The notes beneath the pieces were generated by a model. It had not been told where the DNA came from. It made no database searches and saw only the letters and a list, made by a program, of their open reading frames with translations. 64,000 bases of DNA from Zantedeschia hybrid cultivar (taxonomy: Eukaryota > Streptophyta > Magnoliopsida > Alismatales > Araceae), in the NCBI GenBank assembly GCA_030544215.1, contig JARZZO010000013.1, positions 48,379,196-48,443,195 of the forward strand. Reading direction: 5' to 3'. Made by a program: the position numbers and the translations under genes. Positions 45,621 through 58,600 of this stretch are shown piece after piece; position 1 is the stretch's first letter, and every line of letters begins with the position of its first letter.

Positions 45621-46640
45621 TAGATAGACTTTTTCATAGTAATTTGCTGCCATTTATGGGATGTTATGCCGAGTTCTTCCAACAATTAATCAAGGGTTTT
45701 CCTCTCTTATAGATGATGTAATTAATATTATTTATTTATAGATAGCGGAATTGGGACAAAAAAAATTATAAAATTATTTGATAAAGTTAGAATAATGCGT
45801 ATTAACTCCAAATCTCAAATAATCATAAAAAATCACAACAAAATCACATTTGAGGAACATGGAAAGTAACTTTACTTATTAAAACTAGAAGTGAAGTGAT
45901 TCAAAAATTCAATACACCAATAGATTTTGTTTTCATACGTTTTTCGGCTAACCAAACAAAGTTCGTCGGTTTTAAAATCATTTAGATTCACCCATTTTGT
46001 AACCGATGATTTTAAATTTGACGGATTGCGACTGCTTACGGTGCACCAAACGACACCTTAGTAGATTCGATCTACTATTTTTTGCAATGATGTGAACATC
46101 TTCGAATCCTAACAATACTTAAAACTTAAAAAGAAGATTGCTAGGGCTTAAATTAATTAAACAATAGAACTTAAAGAATTGCTTCCTAAATATAATGGTG
46201 TCATGAATTATTCTTAAAAGTTGATTTTTAAATGGAGAACTAACCGAACTTATTAAACAGCCGGTCAAAAAAAAAAAAGCGAGGAAGACCAGAAGTCCCC
46301 GTATTTATTCGTCAGCCCCTGCGGCTAGCGGACCCCGCGAAAAGAAGATCCGGGCACTCGCCCTAACCCGGAACCGGAACCGGAACCGCCTCCAACTCCG
46401 ATTCCCTTCCGCGTCCCTTCCCGTTCGCCTCTCCACAGAGAAAACAAAAAAAATCCCAACTTTGATCCCTCGCTCGTGCTCTGCCGGCGCGTCTTCGCCA
46501 TCTCCTTCCTTCGGCCTGAACCCTAGATTAGGGTTTTCGTCGCCGGCAACTGCACAGAGGTCTCCCCTCCTCGATCCCTCCTTCCCGGTGTTCGGTGGTG
46601 CTGGGGAGAGCAGAGGCGGGGAGGGGCGGGTCGGGGCGCG
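45621..46640 (+). promoter_or_regulatory. Upstream region and 5' UTR of the SAM-domain gene
   Basis: About 1 kb between the copia TSD and the ATG. It is AT-rich to about 46270, then sharply GC-rich, with (GGAACC)n near 46370-46390 and a pyrimidine-rich stretch typical of a plant 5' UTR. A weak TATA-like GTATTTATTCG at about 46298 may set transcription. The copia element marks the maximum length of undisturbed native promoter. Confidence 0.45.
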
Positions 46641-49600
46641 ATGTACGCGGATCAGGTCGCGGCCGGGAAGAAGCGGTCGGTCAAGGAGCGCCTAAATGGC
46701 GACGTGGAGGCGTTCTCGGGCCGCAGCAGGACGACGGCGGGCGTCAAGAGGTTCGTTGGATTCGTGCGTTGTTCTTTGTTGAGGTGTTGGTGGTTGCTTG
46801 TGTTCTTTTCTTTTCTTGGCGAGTGCCGCTTGTGCGTTGATTGGTGTTCGTTCTCTGGTTGCTCTTTTTGATTCCTGTTGGGATTCTTGTTTCCCGTTAG
46901 GGTTCTTGATGGCGCGGGGTTACCCCACTGTTCTGATTTAGTTAGCCAGAATTATGTTGCTGTTTCTTGGTGTTGTGTAGTTTTTCCAAGAAGTTAGGAC
47001 ATCGATCGCTCAGGATTTTGGCGTTGCATTGCCACGATTTAGTAGTGATTGAATGTGCTTGTACTTATCTGATGCATGCTGTGGAGTGAGAAAATATGGG
47101 GGCCGTGATCGCTGGTTACTAAAGTTTGACTCTGAATGCGCCACGCTTTGCTTGGTGCATTTTAGGGATTAGTAGGCAACGGCCCCCGCTGGATATCTCC
47201 TATGGAAAGCAGTGTCTTTGGGGATCAGGAACAGCTGCAATATTCTCCCTTTTTGGGTTGAAGGCTTAGCATTTCGTTGATAAAATTTCATTATGGTGGA
47301 TTTTAATTAGTAGCAAAATGTCCATGAATTTGTTGATTACATCTTTGAATTATTAAAATTTATTTCAATTAAATTTGATTTAAAATTATTTGGTTATATT
47401 TGATAATTTGAGTGAATGAATATGTCATTATGTATGATTATATTTGTATTTTTGACATTTTGTATAGTAAGTAAATTATAAATATATATATTTTTTAAAA
47501 TGTCGCTTCAAACACCTAAGCCATCGCCTAGGCGTTTGAGGCTGAGGCGACCCCCTGGTCGCCTCGATCACCTCTCGGCTCTGACTACATAGATTACTAA
47601 TATTATTTTAATCTAAGATGGTGGAAAGTATTATATTATTATTATTATTGAAAATATTTTATTATTATTATTGTTATTAGGGTAGTCTTATGGACTAATT
47701 TTGATATTATTATTCTTATTAAAATTAATATTAGAATTATAGTCTCATGGGATAATAATAAATAATTTTGATATTATTATTATTATTATTAACTATCTTT
47801 CTCCTCTTTCACATTTTTCTCTTTTGCTATTAATATTTCTATCTGCTATTTATTATTATTATTATCGTTATTGTTGTTGTTGTTGACGCTTGTGGTGGGT
47901 CTTGGAACGCAAGAAGGTATCTACTAGGTACATATAAGTATTAAAAGACATATAAAGGAGCAACTACTAGTGTCCAGATGGTCGGAGGGGAAACAAGAGA
48001 TTTTCCTATTTCCGTTGGAGTGCATCAATGATCAACAGTAAGTCTTTACCTTTTCGCATTAGTTATTGATGATTTAACAAATGATATATAAGAGGACATT
48101 TCGTAGTGTATGATGTTTGCGGATGATATTGTGTTGATAGATGAGACGCAAGAGGGAGTTTATAGAAAACTAGAGTTTTGGAGGAACACTTTAGAGTTTA
48201 AGAGTTTCAGGTTAAGTAGAAGTAAGACATAATATATGTATTGTAAGTTCAGTGAAGGTCGGATAGGTGAAAAGGAGGGAGTTAACTTGAATGAGATGGT
48301 AATATCCCAAAGCACCCATTTCAAATATTTTGGTTCGATCCTCTAAGAAGACAGAGGGTGCGATGAGGATGTTAGCTATATGATTAAAACATGATGGGTG
48401 AAGTGGAGACTTGCCATGGGAGTCTTCTATGACCGCAAGATCCCAACGAAGCTGAAAGGAAAATTCTACTATACGACGATAAGACCTGCAATCAAGGTTC
48501 AAAAACTCGGCTCAGATCGGTACGGATCGGCCGAGTCGGACCGGTTTTGGGCCACCCGTGTCGCTCCCGGGTTTCCTGGCCGAGTCAAGGACTCGGATCG
48601 GCCGATCCAAGCTGGATCGGGCGATCCGCTGTTGGGGGTCAACCTAGCCGTTGCTGGCCGTTCCTAAACGGCCAGCAACGGCTAGTTTGGGCCTTGGGGG
48701 TCTATTTAAACCCCTCCAAGGCCCTCCTAAGGCTCCATAAATGCCCTTTGAGCCTCCTAACATTCTTGCTCTCTCTTCCACTCTCTTGATCATAGAATTC
48801 TCTCTCCGTCTCTCCCACGAGGTTACTACTAGTCTACTACAAGCTTCGCGATCTCTCCTCTTCTTGTGCTGTGAAGGAATGGCATCTCAAGGTGCAGCTG
48901 AGCGGTCATCTGGGAATCCTCCTAGTGCTGATCCTGCTTGGGGTCATTGCACACCGGTGGACATGGGCCAAAGAAAAGTACAATGCAAATATTGCAATCG
49001 GATCGTCTCTGGCGGAGTCTACTGATTCAAACAACATCTTGCTGGAATAAAAGGTGAAGTTGCAGTATGTGCTCGAGTTCCTTCAGAGGTTAGGATCTAA
49101 TTTCGAACTTATATGAAGGAGAAGGAATCAAGCAAAGCAAGTACTGCCAGAAGAAGACAGGAAATTCGAGAGGAGTTGTCTGAACCAACGCGAAGGTCTG
49201 ATGCTGGAGTTCGGTTTGGTGGAAGTAATCAACCTATGAATGTTGATGATTGGGATACAAGTAAGTTTCTTATTTAACTTATTTTCATGTTCTTCATTTA
49301 ACATTTTTAGACAAATAGTTATAGTAGATTATTTTTTTTTCTTTTACATTTAAAGCTGAATTGCGACGTGCAATGGAAGCAAGCCGGCGGTCCTTTGCAG
49401 ATGATGACTTATTTCGGCAAACTAGAAGATATAGAGGACAAGGAAGTGGCTCCACACCTTCTGCACAAGGGAGCACAAGCGCCGGCATGAGCACTAATGT
49501 ATGCGAGGAGCTGCCTCAGGAGTTCACTAGAGCTGGAGATCTTAGAGTAGGTCTAATAGATCCCTTCCTCACTAAGAAGAGGGATAAACAACGTTCTATT

Positions 49601-52600
49601 AGTGTTGCATTCAAGAACTTAAAGTTTTGTAAGGAGAAGATAGGGAGAGCTATTGTTAGGTGGTTTTCTATAATAGGATCCCTGCTAATGCTGCCAAGGG
49701 GCTATATTATGAGTCTATGATCGAGATCATACAAAAAGTTGGCAAAGGGGTTGAGGGACCTTCCCCATATGAGATATACAATAAGTACTTGGATATGGAA
49801 GTTGAGGACATCCGAATATACATTACACCATTTGAAAGGATATGGGATGAGTATGGATGCACTTTAATGTGCGATGGATGGACATGTACATCAATCTTAT
49901 CTTCATTTTTTTATCTTATCTTCATTTTTTCTTAAATCAGAATGGGTCTCTTTCTGATTTCTTATCACGTTTAGAACTTTACAGAGATAACAAGAAGAAG
50001 TATGATCAACTTCTTAATTTACTGTAAAGCCGGAACCGTGTTTTGGAAGTCTATTGATGCATCTGGAAAAATAAAGAATGCCCAATATCTATATGAATTA
50101 ATGGATCAAATGGTGGAAGAAGTGGGCGAAAAAAAGATTGTCCAAGTGGTTACGGACAATGCAGCGGCGTTCAAGTTAGCTGGACAAATACTTGATGCAG
50201 AAGAGACAACATCTATACTGGGTTCCCTGTTCTGCTTATTGTATTAACTTGATGTTGAAAGACATTTGCTTTGATCTGATGGTAGATGGAGTGGTCAAGA
50301 GTGGTCGATTTATCACTACATTCATCTACAACCTCAACAGCATTCTGGATATCATGCACACACATACTCATGGAAAAGAGCTGCTTCCTCCGGGAGCCAC
50401 TATGTTTGCATCTCGATATATCTCTCTAGATAGTTTAAGTCAACAAAAGAACAACTTGGTTAGGATGGTGGCATTGGAAGATTGGGAGAATCACATATTG
50501 CGGCATGTACCAACTAAGGTCAGAGAGAAATGTAAGAAAGTGGCTGATCTAATTCAGTCTAGACCCTTCTGGAGGGGGGGGTGCAAACGGTGTTAAATAT
50601 TGTAGAACTGTTTGTCCATGTCTTGCAATCTTGTGATGGAGAAAGAAGATCGAATATGGGATATTTATATGAAGCTATAGATAGAGCTAATGAGTTCATT
50701 CAACTTAACAATCCAACAACCTATGTGAAGTGGTGGGACATAATAGACAGACGTTGTGAACACACTTTACATCACGATCTTCATGCAGCTGGTAAGCTAC
50801 TAACTTTTTATATGTATTATTTGTATACACATTTCTCTTAAGTAATAACTAACTTCGACTTATTTATTTAAGTTATTTTTTCAACTCTCAGTACATGTTT
50901 AGAACTGATGGGAAGAAGGATAACTATGATAGTTGCTCGGAAATGTTGATGGGGGTTAAGTCTGTTATTAAGCGCATGCTTGTAGATGAGGACAGAGCAA
51001 TAATGACATGCAAGCAAATGTATGATTACAGAGTGATGTTATACCACTTTGGGACAAGTACTGCTCAAAGAACTGCCAAAATTTTGAGTGCAGGTTTGAA
51101 AATTATTAATCAGATGTTCTACTTAATTTTTAATTTTAGTTTGCACATTGTTGGCATGGCCAATTTTATATTTATAGCTGACTGGTGGCTAGATCATGGA
51201 AAAGCATATGGGTATGAAGATCTAGCCTATGTCGTAATTCGGGTCTTAAGTCAAACAACTTCTTCATCAGGTTGTGAGAGAAATTGGAGCACCTTTGGCT
51301 TGATTCACATCAAGTAAATGAATAGATTGAAGTCAAGTCGTCTAGAGAAGTTAATATTTTGTCATTATAACATGAAGTTGAAGTTAAAAAATCTAGAGCT
51401 CATAAGGAACCTTCAAAGGCAGGAGAAAGAGAGAATTTCCAGACAAGTTACGGAGATGAGACATGCAGAAGAACCCATAGATTTAGATGAGCTGTTCGAG
51501 GAGCAACATCCACTAAATGCATAGGTTGATGCAAGCACCTCAAATGAGTCTGAATTCAACCCAAATGATCGGAAATGGGTAGAAGATGAGTTAGATAATG
51601 TTCCACTACTTACTGATTTTTAACTTCCTCCTCCAAAACGTCAGAAGAAGAGCAAAAAACAAGCACCAAACAAAAGGAAGAGTGGTACTGGAATTGAGAT
51701 TGTTGATCTGTAGACTATCGAGGAAGAGGATGAAACACTAGAACCAAGTGATGAGGTACAATATCAAATCTCAAATGACTCGACATCAAAGACGAGCTCT
51801 GACAGTTCTGAGGATGGCGGAGATGCTACCAGTGCCCCAGTCCCACCTCCACCAATTCAATTCACTGGAGAAGAAGAATACACACATGCTATTCAAGATG
51901 AACATCATGGTAGCAGAGCAGGACGTGAAGAATCTTCCATTCAAACATTCAGCAGATCAAAGAGGAAGGACAAAGGTAAAACTCCTCAGTGTGCAGAGGC
52001 CAAAGAAGAACTTAGGAGGGGGAGAGAATATCAAGAGCAACTATCAGATGCATCATCATATTCTCCATACGAAGAGTATAGTCAGCCTACTGGATATGTA
52101 GTTTACCCTCCTCAATATTCTGATACATCCGACTATTCTGGGGGTTGTCTAGAATATCCACAATTGTCAGTCATTTATACCAATACGGATGACTATAGTC
52201 GGTATGTGATGCAATATGAACAATACTACCAGAGTTATATGTCATGGACTGAGTATGTAATTCATATGTTCATTCAGTATAATGTATGTTTGGAATAAAT
52301 GTAAGTTCATAATCATATATGTAAGTTTATTCAAGATTTTTTTGTCTAACAACATCTTATGTACTTTAAATCAATATATTTCAACACAATTATGCATTAG
52401 ACTTGTGTTATATATTTTTTTTTTCATATTTTTCATATTTTTTTCCATTTTTTTCTGCTATCCGAACCAGCCGAGCTTGACTCAACCAAGATCGGCCAAG
52501 ATCGGGCTGGCTCGGATCGGAGTCGGTCGATCTGATCGGTTTTGGACCGGCTGATTTGGGACCCGATCTCGGGTTTCTTAACTTTGCCTGCAATGTTATA

Positions 52601-55600
52601 TGGTAGCGAGTGTTGGGTGATGAAGGGGTAACATGTCTCCAAGATGAGTGTTGCCGAGATGAGAATGTTAAGGTGGATGTGTGGGTATACTAGGTTAGAT
52701 AAAATTTGTAATGAGTATATTAGAAAAAAGATAGGAGTGGTACCAATCGAGGATAAATTGAGAGAATGGAGATTGAGATGGTTTGGGCATGTTAGGCATA
52801 GGCCTATGGAGGCTCCAGTTAGAAAGTGGAGCATATTAGGATAGAGCAGGGGAATAAAGGAAGGGGTAGACCTAGATTAACTTGGAAGAAGGTAGTACAA
52901 TATGCTTTGGAAGGTTTAAACTTTTCAGAAGAGATAATCCAAAATCGTTTAGAGTGGAGACAAGAATCCATATAGTCGACCCCAATTATTTGGGATTAAG
53001 GCTTCGTTGAGTTGAGTTGAGTATAGTTGTTGTTGTTGTTGTTGATGATGCTGCAATCTAAAAAAACAACTTATTATTATTATTATTATTAACTCACTTT
53101 CTCCTCTTTCACATTTTTCTCTCTCCCTATTAATATTTCTATCTCCTATTTATTATTATTATTATTATTATTGTTATTATTGTTGTTGTTGTTACTGCTG
53201 TAATCTCTTAAGATAATAATAACTATTATTATTATTATTTTTGGGACAATGTCATGGGAAAATAATAACTAATTTTTATCTTATTATTATGTTTAAAAGT
53301 ACTTTGTTATTATTATTATTATATTTACTTTATTATTATTATTATTATTATTATCTCTCTTTCTCCTCTTTTACAATTTTCTCTTCTATTAATATTTTCT
53401 CCTATTTTTTCTCCTATTATATTATTGTTCTTATTGTTGTTGTTGTTGCAATCTCTTAGGATAATAATAATTAGTTTTGATATTATATTATTATTATTAA
53501 GGTAGTGTCATGAGATAATAATAATTAATTTTGATATATTTTTTTGAAAGTATTACTAATTTTGTTGTTGTTGTTGTTGTTATTATTATTATTATTATTA
53601 TTAATGAGACATGTCTCACTTTTCTCACATATATTATTATTGTTATTATTGTTGTTGTTGTTAACTCACTTTTCTCACTCATATTACTATTGTTATTGTT
53701 ATTGTTATTGTTGTTGTTTTTGTTGATATTGGGACAATCTATTAGGATAATAATATTTATTATCATTATTGAGATAGACTAATAGGATAATAATAATTGA
53801 TTTCGTTATTAACGAGACCAATCTCTGTCGCATTTTTCTCTCAATCCATGTTTCAATACAATATTTATTGAGATAATCTCATGAGATAATAATAATAACC
53901 TTCAGTATACTTTTTAGTTTTCTTTCTCAATTCATATTTCTATTAGAGACAATAGTTCTGAACTTTTAATATTTACCAAACAACTAGTCTAATATTCATA
54001 GAAAAAAATATTAGTATTTCTAAACATATATTCTTCTGTAATTATTTAATTCATTCCTTCACAAAGAGTAAAAAAAATAGCTTCACTTATATTAATTATA
54101 ATTATTCTATTCAAATCTGTTAATTCTCTGTGCATCGCACGGGATTGCAACTAGTTAAATACTTGTGGTACCATCCACCGAAAAAAATACAGGGTCACAT
54201 ATGCTTTTGTCTTTTCCATGACCAATTATGGTCCAAGAGGAGACTGGTTTTTACTGAATTTTGGATCGTCATAGCTGTGGAACAAAAAAGAATTCTCGTG
54301 AAAGTAAGCATTTGATCAATGCGTAGCTTTGCTGCAATTAATGATGCTGCACTGGATGGCAAAAGCCAATTATTCTGACTTCTCATGAAATGGTATAGTT
54401 TGGATTTTGATTAAACTTTCATGTAGGATTGTTTGATTTGTACTCCTGAATAAGGTAGAAAAGTTAAAAAAGGATATTTAATCGGATGACATATAAACAT
54501 CTGATTGTCAAATATGCCATGCAGACGCACTGCATTAGATATTTCTTCCCAATAGGACAAACATAATTTGATCTCACTTCATGACTGTCAACTGAAACTA
54601 GTTGTTCACCTTCCAAAAAAAACTGAAACTAGTTAATTTTGCTCTTGTAGAATGTATGCTGGATGCCATGCTAATGCTAGAGCCTATTATAACTCTTGTC
54701 CCGGATGTCTTGCGTCATATATAATATACCACATTTTATTTCATTATGTGCCACATTTATGTTTCTTTTGACCGGTTGTGGATTCTTTTATTCACGTGAG
54801 AACTTAGGAAATTATCTTGTGCAGGCAACGCCAAGACGATGATAGATGGAAACATGACCTTTATGAGGACAATGAAGAACCTCAAGCTTCAAGTATAAAT
54901 TTAGTTGAAGTATTCTTAGATGCAGCCTGATAAAGCTTCTTGTTTCTTGCCTTTTCATAGCTCATTGATGTTGACTCTGTGCTGGTGGCATATTAAGAAC
55001 CTAAAGTTGGAGACAAAGACCTTCGATTAAAGCTCCAGAAGAAGAGTTCACAACAATCTGTTCAAGGTGGGAAAAGCTCAGGGGTCCGAGATTTACGTGA
55101 AAAGCTATCTGGTACAATGCATTCACAGCCAGCAAATACTGATCCTCCGAAGGCTAAGGCAACATCAGAGGTTGCTAGAACTGCTAAGAAAACTTCTGCA
55201 TCTGTTGAAGCAACTCCCCCAGAGAACAAGAAAGTTACTAACTCAGCTCCCTCTAAGAAAAAATCTCAAGCAAAGGTAAGGTTTCTCGTCAATATTGCCA
55301 CTTCAACTCCTTTTGCTTCAGGACGTTGTATCCTTAGTTCCTTACAGTCCAGATCCGACTGAGTTCTTTTTTGGAATGGGCACAGGCAAGAGTTGTATAT
55401 ATATGTAGTGCGAATCCACGGTATTCTTTAAAGATATCATATGTACAACTGTGCAAGGAAACATTCTGATAACATTTTTATTCTCTACCCAGTTTCTTTG
55501 TCTAATAATTTGTTCTTCAGACGTAATATAATACTTGCACAGACATTTTAGGCATATCACAATGAAATTTCAATGTTTCCCCCCTTGTAGAAACACTCAA

Positions 55601-58600
55601 CCTAGAGATGAGATAAACTTGAGGTACAGTAGACAGACCTGACTGCCAGACCTCCTCCTTTTCATGGCACCCATGGGTGTTGAGCGTGCAACATTGCTTC
55701 CTGTAAGCTCCACAAACCAACTGCCTGTAGATAATCCATGTAACCCTTGTTTCATGTTTTTAATCTGTATAGCTGGAAGGGCATTCTTTTCAGCCAACTA
55801 ATTGAAAGTTAATTTCAGATGTATCATCGTCGATAGTAAATCTCAGATCTGACGTTACAACTGATTGTACACGTTTCTTATGGGAAAAAATGTATTCATT
55901 ATGCCATTGGTGTCGCCTGCTGTCCTCAACCATATTTCCTTAGCTCCTTACCATGTCTGTAAAGGAGGGTTTATGCACAGCTAAATCCCACCCTATGTTA
56001 GTTCGGGCCCTGCAGGTAGTGTATCCAACTTTCTTGTGGAGAGGAATGGAGGAAACATCTGCCGAGGTTCCATGGTAGACAGCAAGACCATCATGAGGGA
56101 GATGCAGTGGGTGCACAGGGGAGAAGACAGAAATGCTGTGCAATGGAAAGTATTTGAATGAACCTCTTGAGCACAATGTATGTTTAGGTGCAATCGTTGG
56201 AATTGGCTAGGAATCCGTTCACCAGGTCACAAAATGTTCAGGAAGAATTTTGCTTGCCCTTCCATTTTTATCCTATGTGGTCTTTCTCCATTCAGAATGT
56301 ATGATTTTGGATTTCAAAATAGTTGGTTTCTGTTTAATTTTGGGTTTGCAAATAAACCATTGTTAGAATGAAAAAGTTGTAGATTTATCACCATTGCATC
56401 TGAAATGTTACAAGAACATTAAAAATGCTAATGATGCTTAAAAACTGTGTGCACAAAGATCACTTAGGCGTGTGCAAAAAGACCATATTTGTAATGGTTT
56501 TGTGACACTTCCAAGTATAATAATGATAAATCTGCAGTTTTCATCCTAGCGATGATTTTTTTGCAAACAGCACTTTGATTTTCCTATTAATGTAATTTAT
56601 AAGTAGTATATATGGATTTGTTAGTTCTGAGTCAATTTCAAACATATCTGCTTAATTGCAAACCTTGAGACAATTAGGTTGGCAGATGTATAACTACTGA
56701 ATGAACAAGAGGCTATATAGGCCCATAGGGATTCTAATGTTTGTAGAGTAAGACGATTTTCATGATTGAAACAGAAGCATCCATAGAAGTGGATTTTATG
56801 TAGAAAACAGAAATATTTTTCAAGCAAATTTTATTGTTAGTTTGGTCTTTCCATTCCATAATTAACATTAAAGGTTGACACTTCTACTGTCATGGAGAAA
56901 ATGTGCAGTAATGTATGTAACTTGGGTTCTTAGTTTTAACGGATAAATGGGCTTCAGCCTCTTGTTGCATCTTACCCAATCCCTACTTCACTCTCGATTA
57001 GGAATGTAATTGCTTGGTTTTTTGGTTGGCGACACTGAGGTGGGATGCACAAATATTCAACCTATTACAAGTGAGAGGGGAAGTCGATGTTACTTTGTGT
57101 GTTGGGAGGATTGTTTGCTATTCTTTTCATATCTACCTATGATTTCCTCATATCCTGATAACCATTTTTCCTCCCTGTTGTGGAATTTTTCACAGTTTGC
57201 AAGGGGATGGAAGCTGGCATTTATGTTTCATTAGCTATTAATAGAAAATTCTGTTGTGTTAAAGAAATGAAATGTGGGGATTGTTGGAAAGTATTTCCGC
57301 AAGATTCAACCTCAAATAAACACTGACATAGGTGTCTTCTAGAGGACAATTTTTTCTTCCATTCTGCTCTGTCTAGGGATAGTTTTGCAACACTTTCGGG
57401 GACCTTTTTAGATGTAAGCTGTGTCAAATTTGGCTTTCCTCTTTTTGCAAGGGACATAAAATTTCTCTTGGGGACCTGCGGACCAAGAAAGAAGATTTTG
57501 TGTAAGATTACATTCCTGGATCATCAGTATTTTAGGTTGTGGTTTTTAAGGTTTTATTAGGAGCACAGTTCTGATTTATCCTTCTCTCCTGTGATAGTAA
57601 ACCTTTTCGTGCCAGAGGACAACTCTTGGGAGGAAAAAATGTTGTTTTCGCATTTACTAAATTTTTAATCTCCAGTTCTCATATTGATGTAGATGGTACC
57701 CTAAATTCCTGCATGAATGTTTTTAATACAAGGCAATTCCCCTGATGCTGTTTCATTAACCCTTTATGCACTTTACCTTCCATTTTTGAATCATTTGTTG
57801 TGCTAAATTTTACATTTTTGCATGTGATTCATTCTTAACTCATTTTACAACCATGCAGACTGAGGCATCAGTTGACAGTTTGCTGCGCTCATTGGGTCTC
57901 GAGAAGTATCTAATAACATTCCAGGCAGAGGAAGTATGTACCTTATAAACACCATATCACTGATTATTATTTGCACCATTAGTTAACAAGATTTCAACGT
58001 CTACACTGTTCAGGTTGACATGACAGCCCTAATGCACATGACGGATGAGGATCTCAAAGCCCTTGGAATTCCTATGGTAGACTCCTCTCTCCATCATCTA
58101 ATTGACTAGCTGCAAGTTGTAGGTATTTTCTTGTTGTTGGACTGTCGTGACGTTTCAGAAACTGATTACCCAAACAATCTTTCGTCAAAGTTGGTTGTTA
58201 CCAACTACCTACGCCATCCAACTTTTCATGTTTCCTGGTTGCATGTTATACACAAATTGGACAAGTTAGGTAAAACATGGGTCATGTTGTATGTGCACAA
58301 AAGGAAGTTTTGAAAGCAGAAAATTTGAATAGGTGATCACTGCATGCTAGAGTTGGACAACATAATAAGATTATCAGTTACCTGCAAAAAGATCTTCTGG
58401 AGTTGGAGAACCTTAATATTGTCGTCACATGCATATGTGTTAATAGGGGTGTCAACGGGTCAGATCCGGGTCGGATCTTTTAAGAGCCGAATCCGGATCC
58501 AAAAGACACGATTCCGATCCAGATCCAGATCAGATCCGGATCCGAACTGAAAGGCCATTTCGGATCCGGATTCGGATATATCCCGGTTTACCATTTCGGA

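Larger units (their letters stand above)
47890..53035 (+). mobile_element. RTE-type LINE, 5'-truncated and degenerate, split by a hAT
   Basis: The C-terminal part of a non-LTR reverse transcriptase lies in 47890-48492 and 52595-52980. Motifs: ISVGVHQ, the catalytic FADDIVLIDETQEG (about 48118), HFKYFGSIL, KIPTKLKGKFYYTTIRPA, then MLYGSECW, MRMLRWMCGYTRLDK, VPIEDKLREWRLRWFGHV. Several stops are present. The 3' end CGACCCCAATTATTTGGGAT followed by a (TTG)n tail near 53020-53045 is typical of plant RTE elements. It is 5'-truncated, as most LINE copies are. Removing the hAT and one TSD copy joins the two halves in frame. Confidence 0.85.
47586..54155 (+). mobile_element. Helitron-like element H2 in SAM-gene intron 1, split by a LINE
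   Basis: The 3' terminus is clear: CTGTGCATCGCACGGGATTG then CAACTAG, with the hairpin gtgc-atc-gcac about 10 nt before CTAG (54152-54155), followed by T. The body at 53036-54151 and 47586-47889 consists of the same (TAA)n, (TTG)n and TTTCTCCTCTTTCACATTTT modules as element H1. The two blocks are separated by the RTE LINE, which entered a (TTG)n tract. The 5' end is not clear; no TCTATACTAT is seen, so it may be truncated. No coding capacity. Confidence 0.55.
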
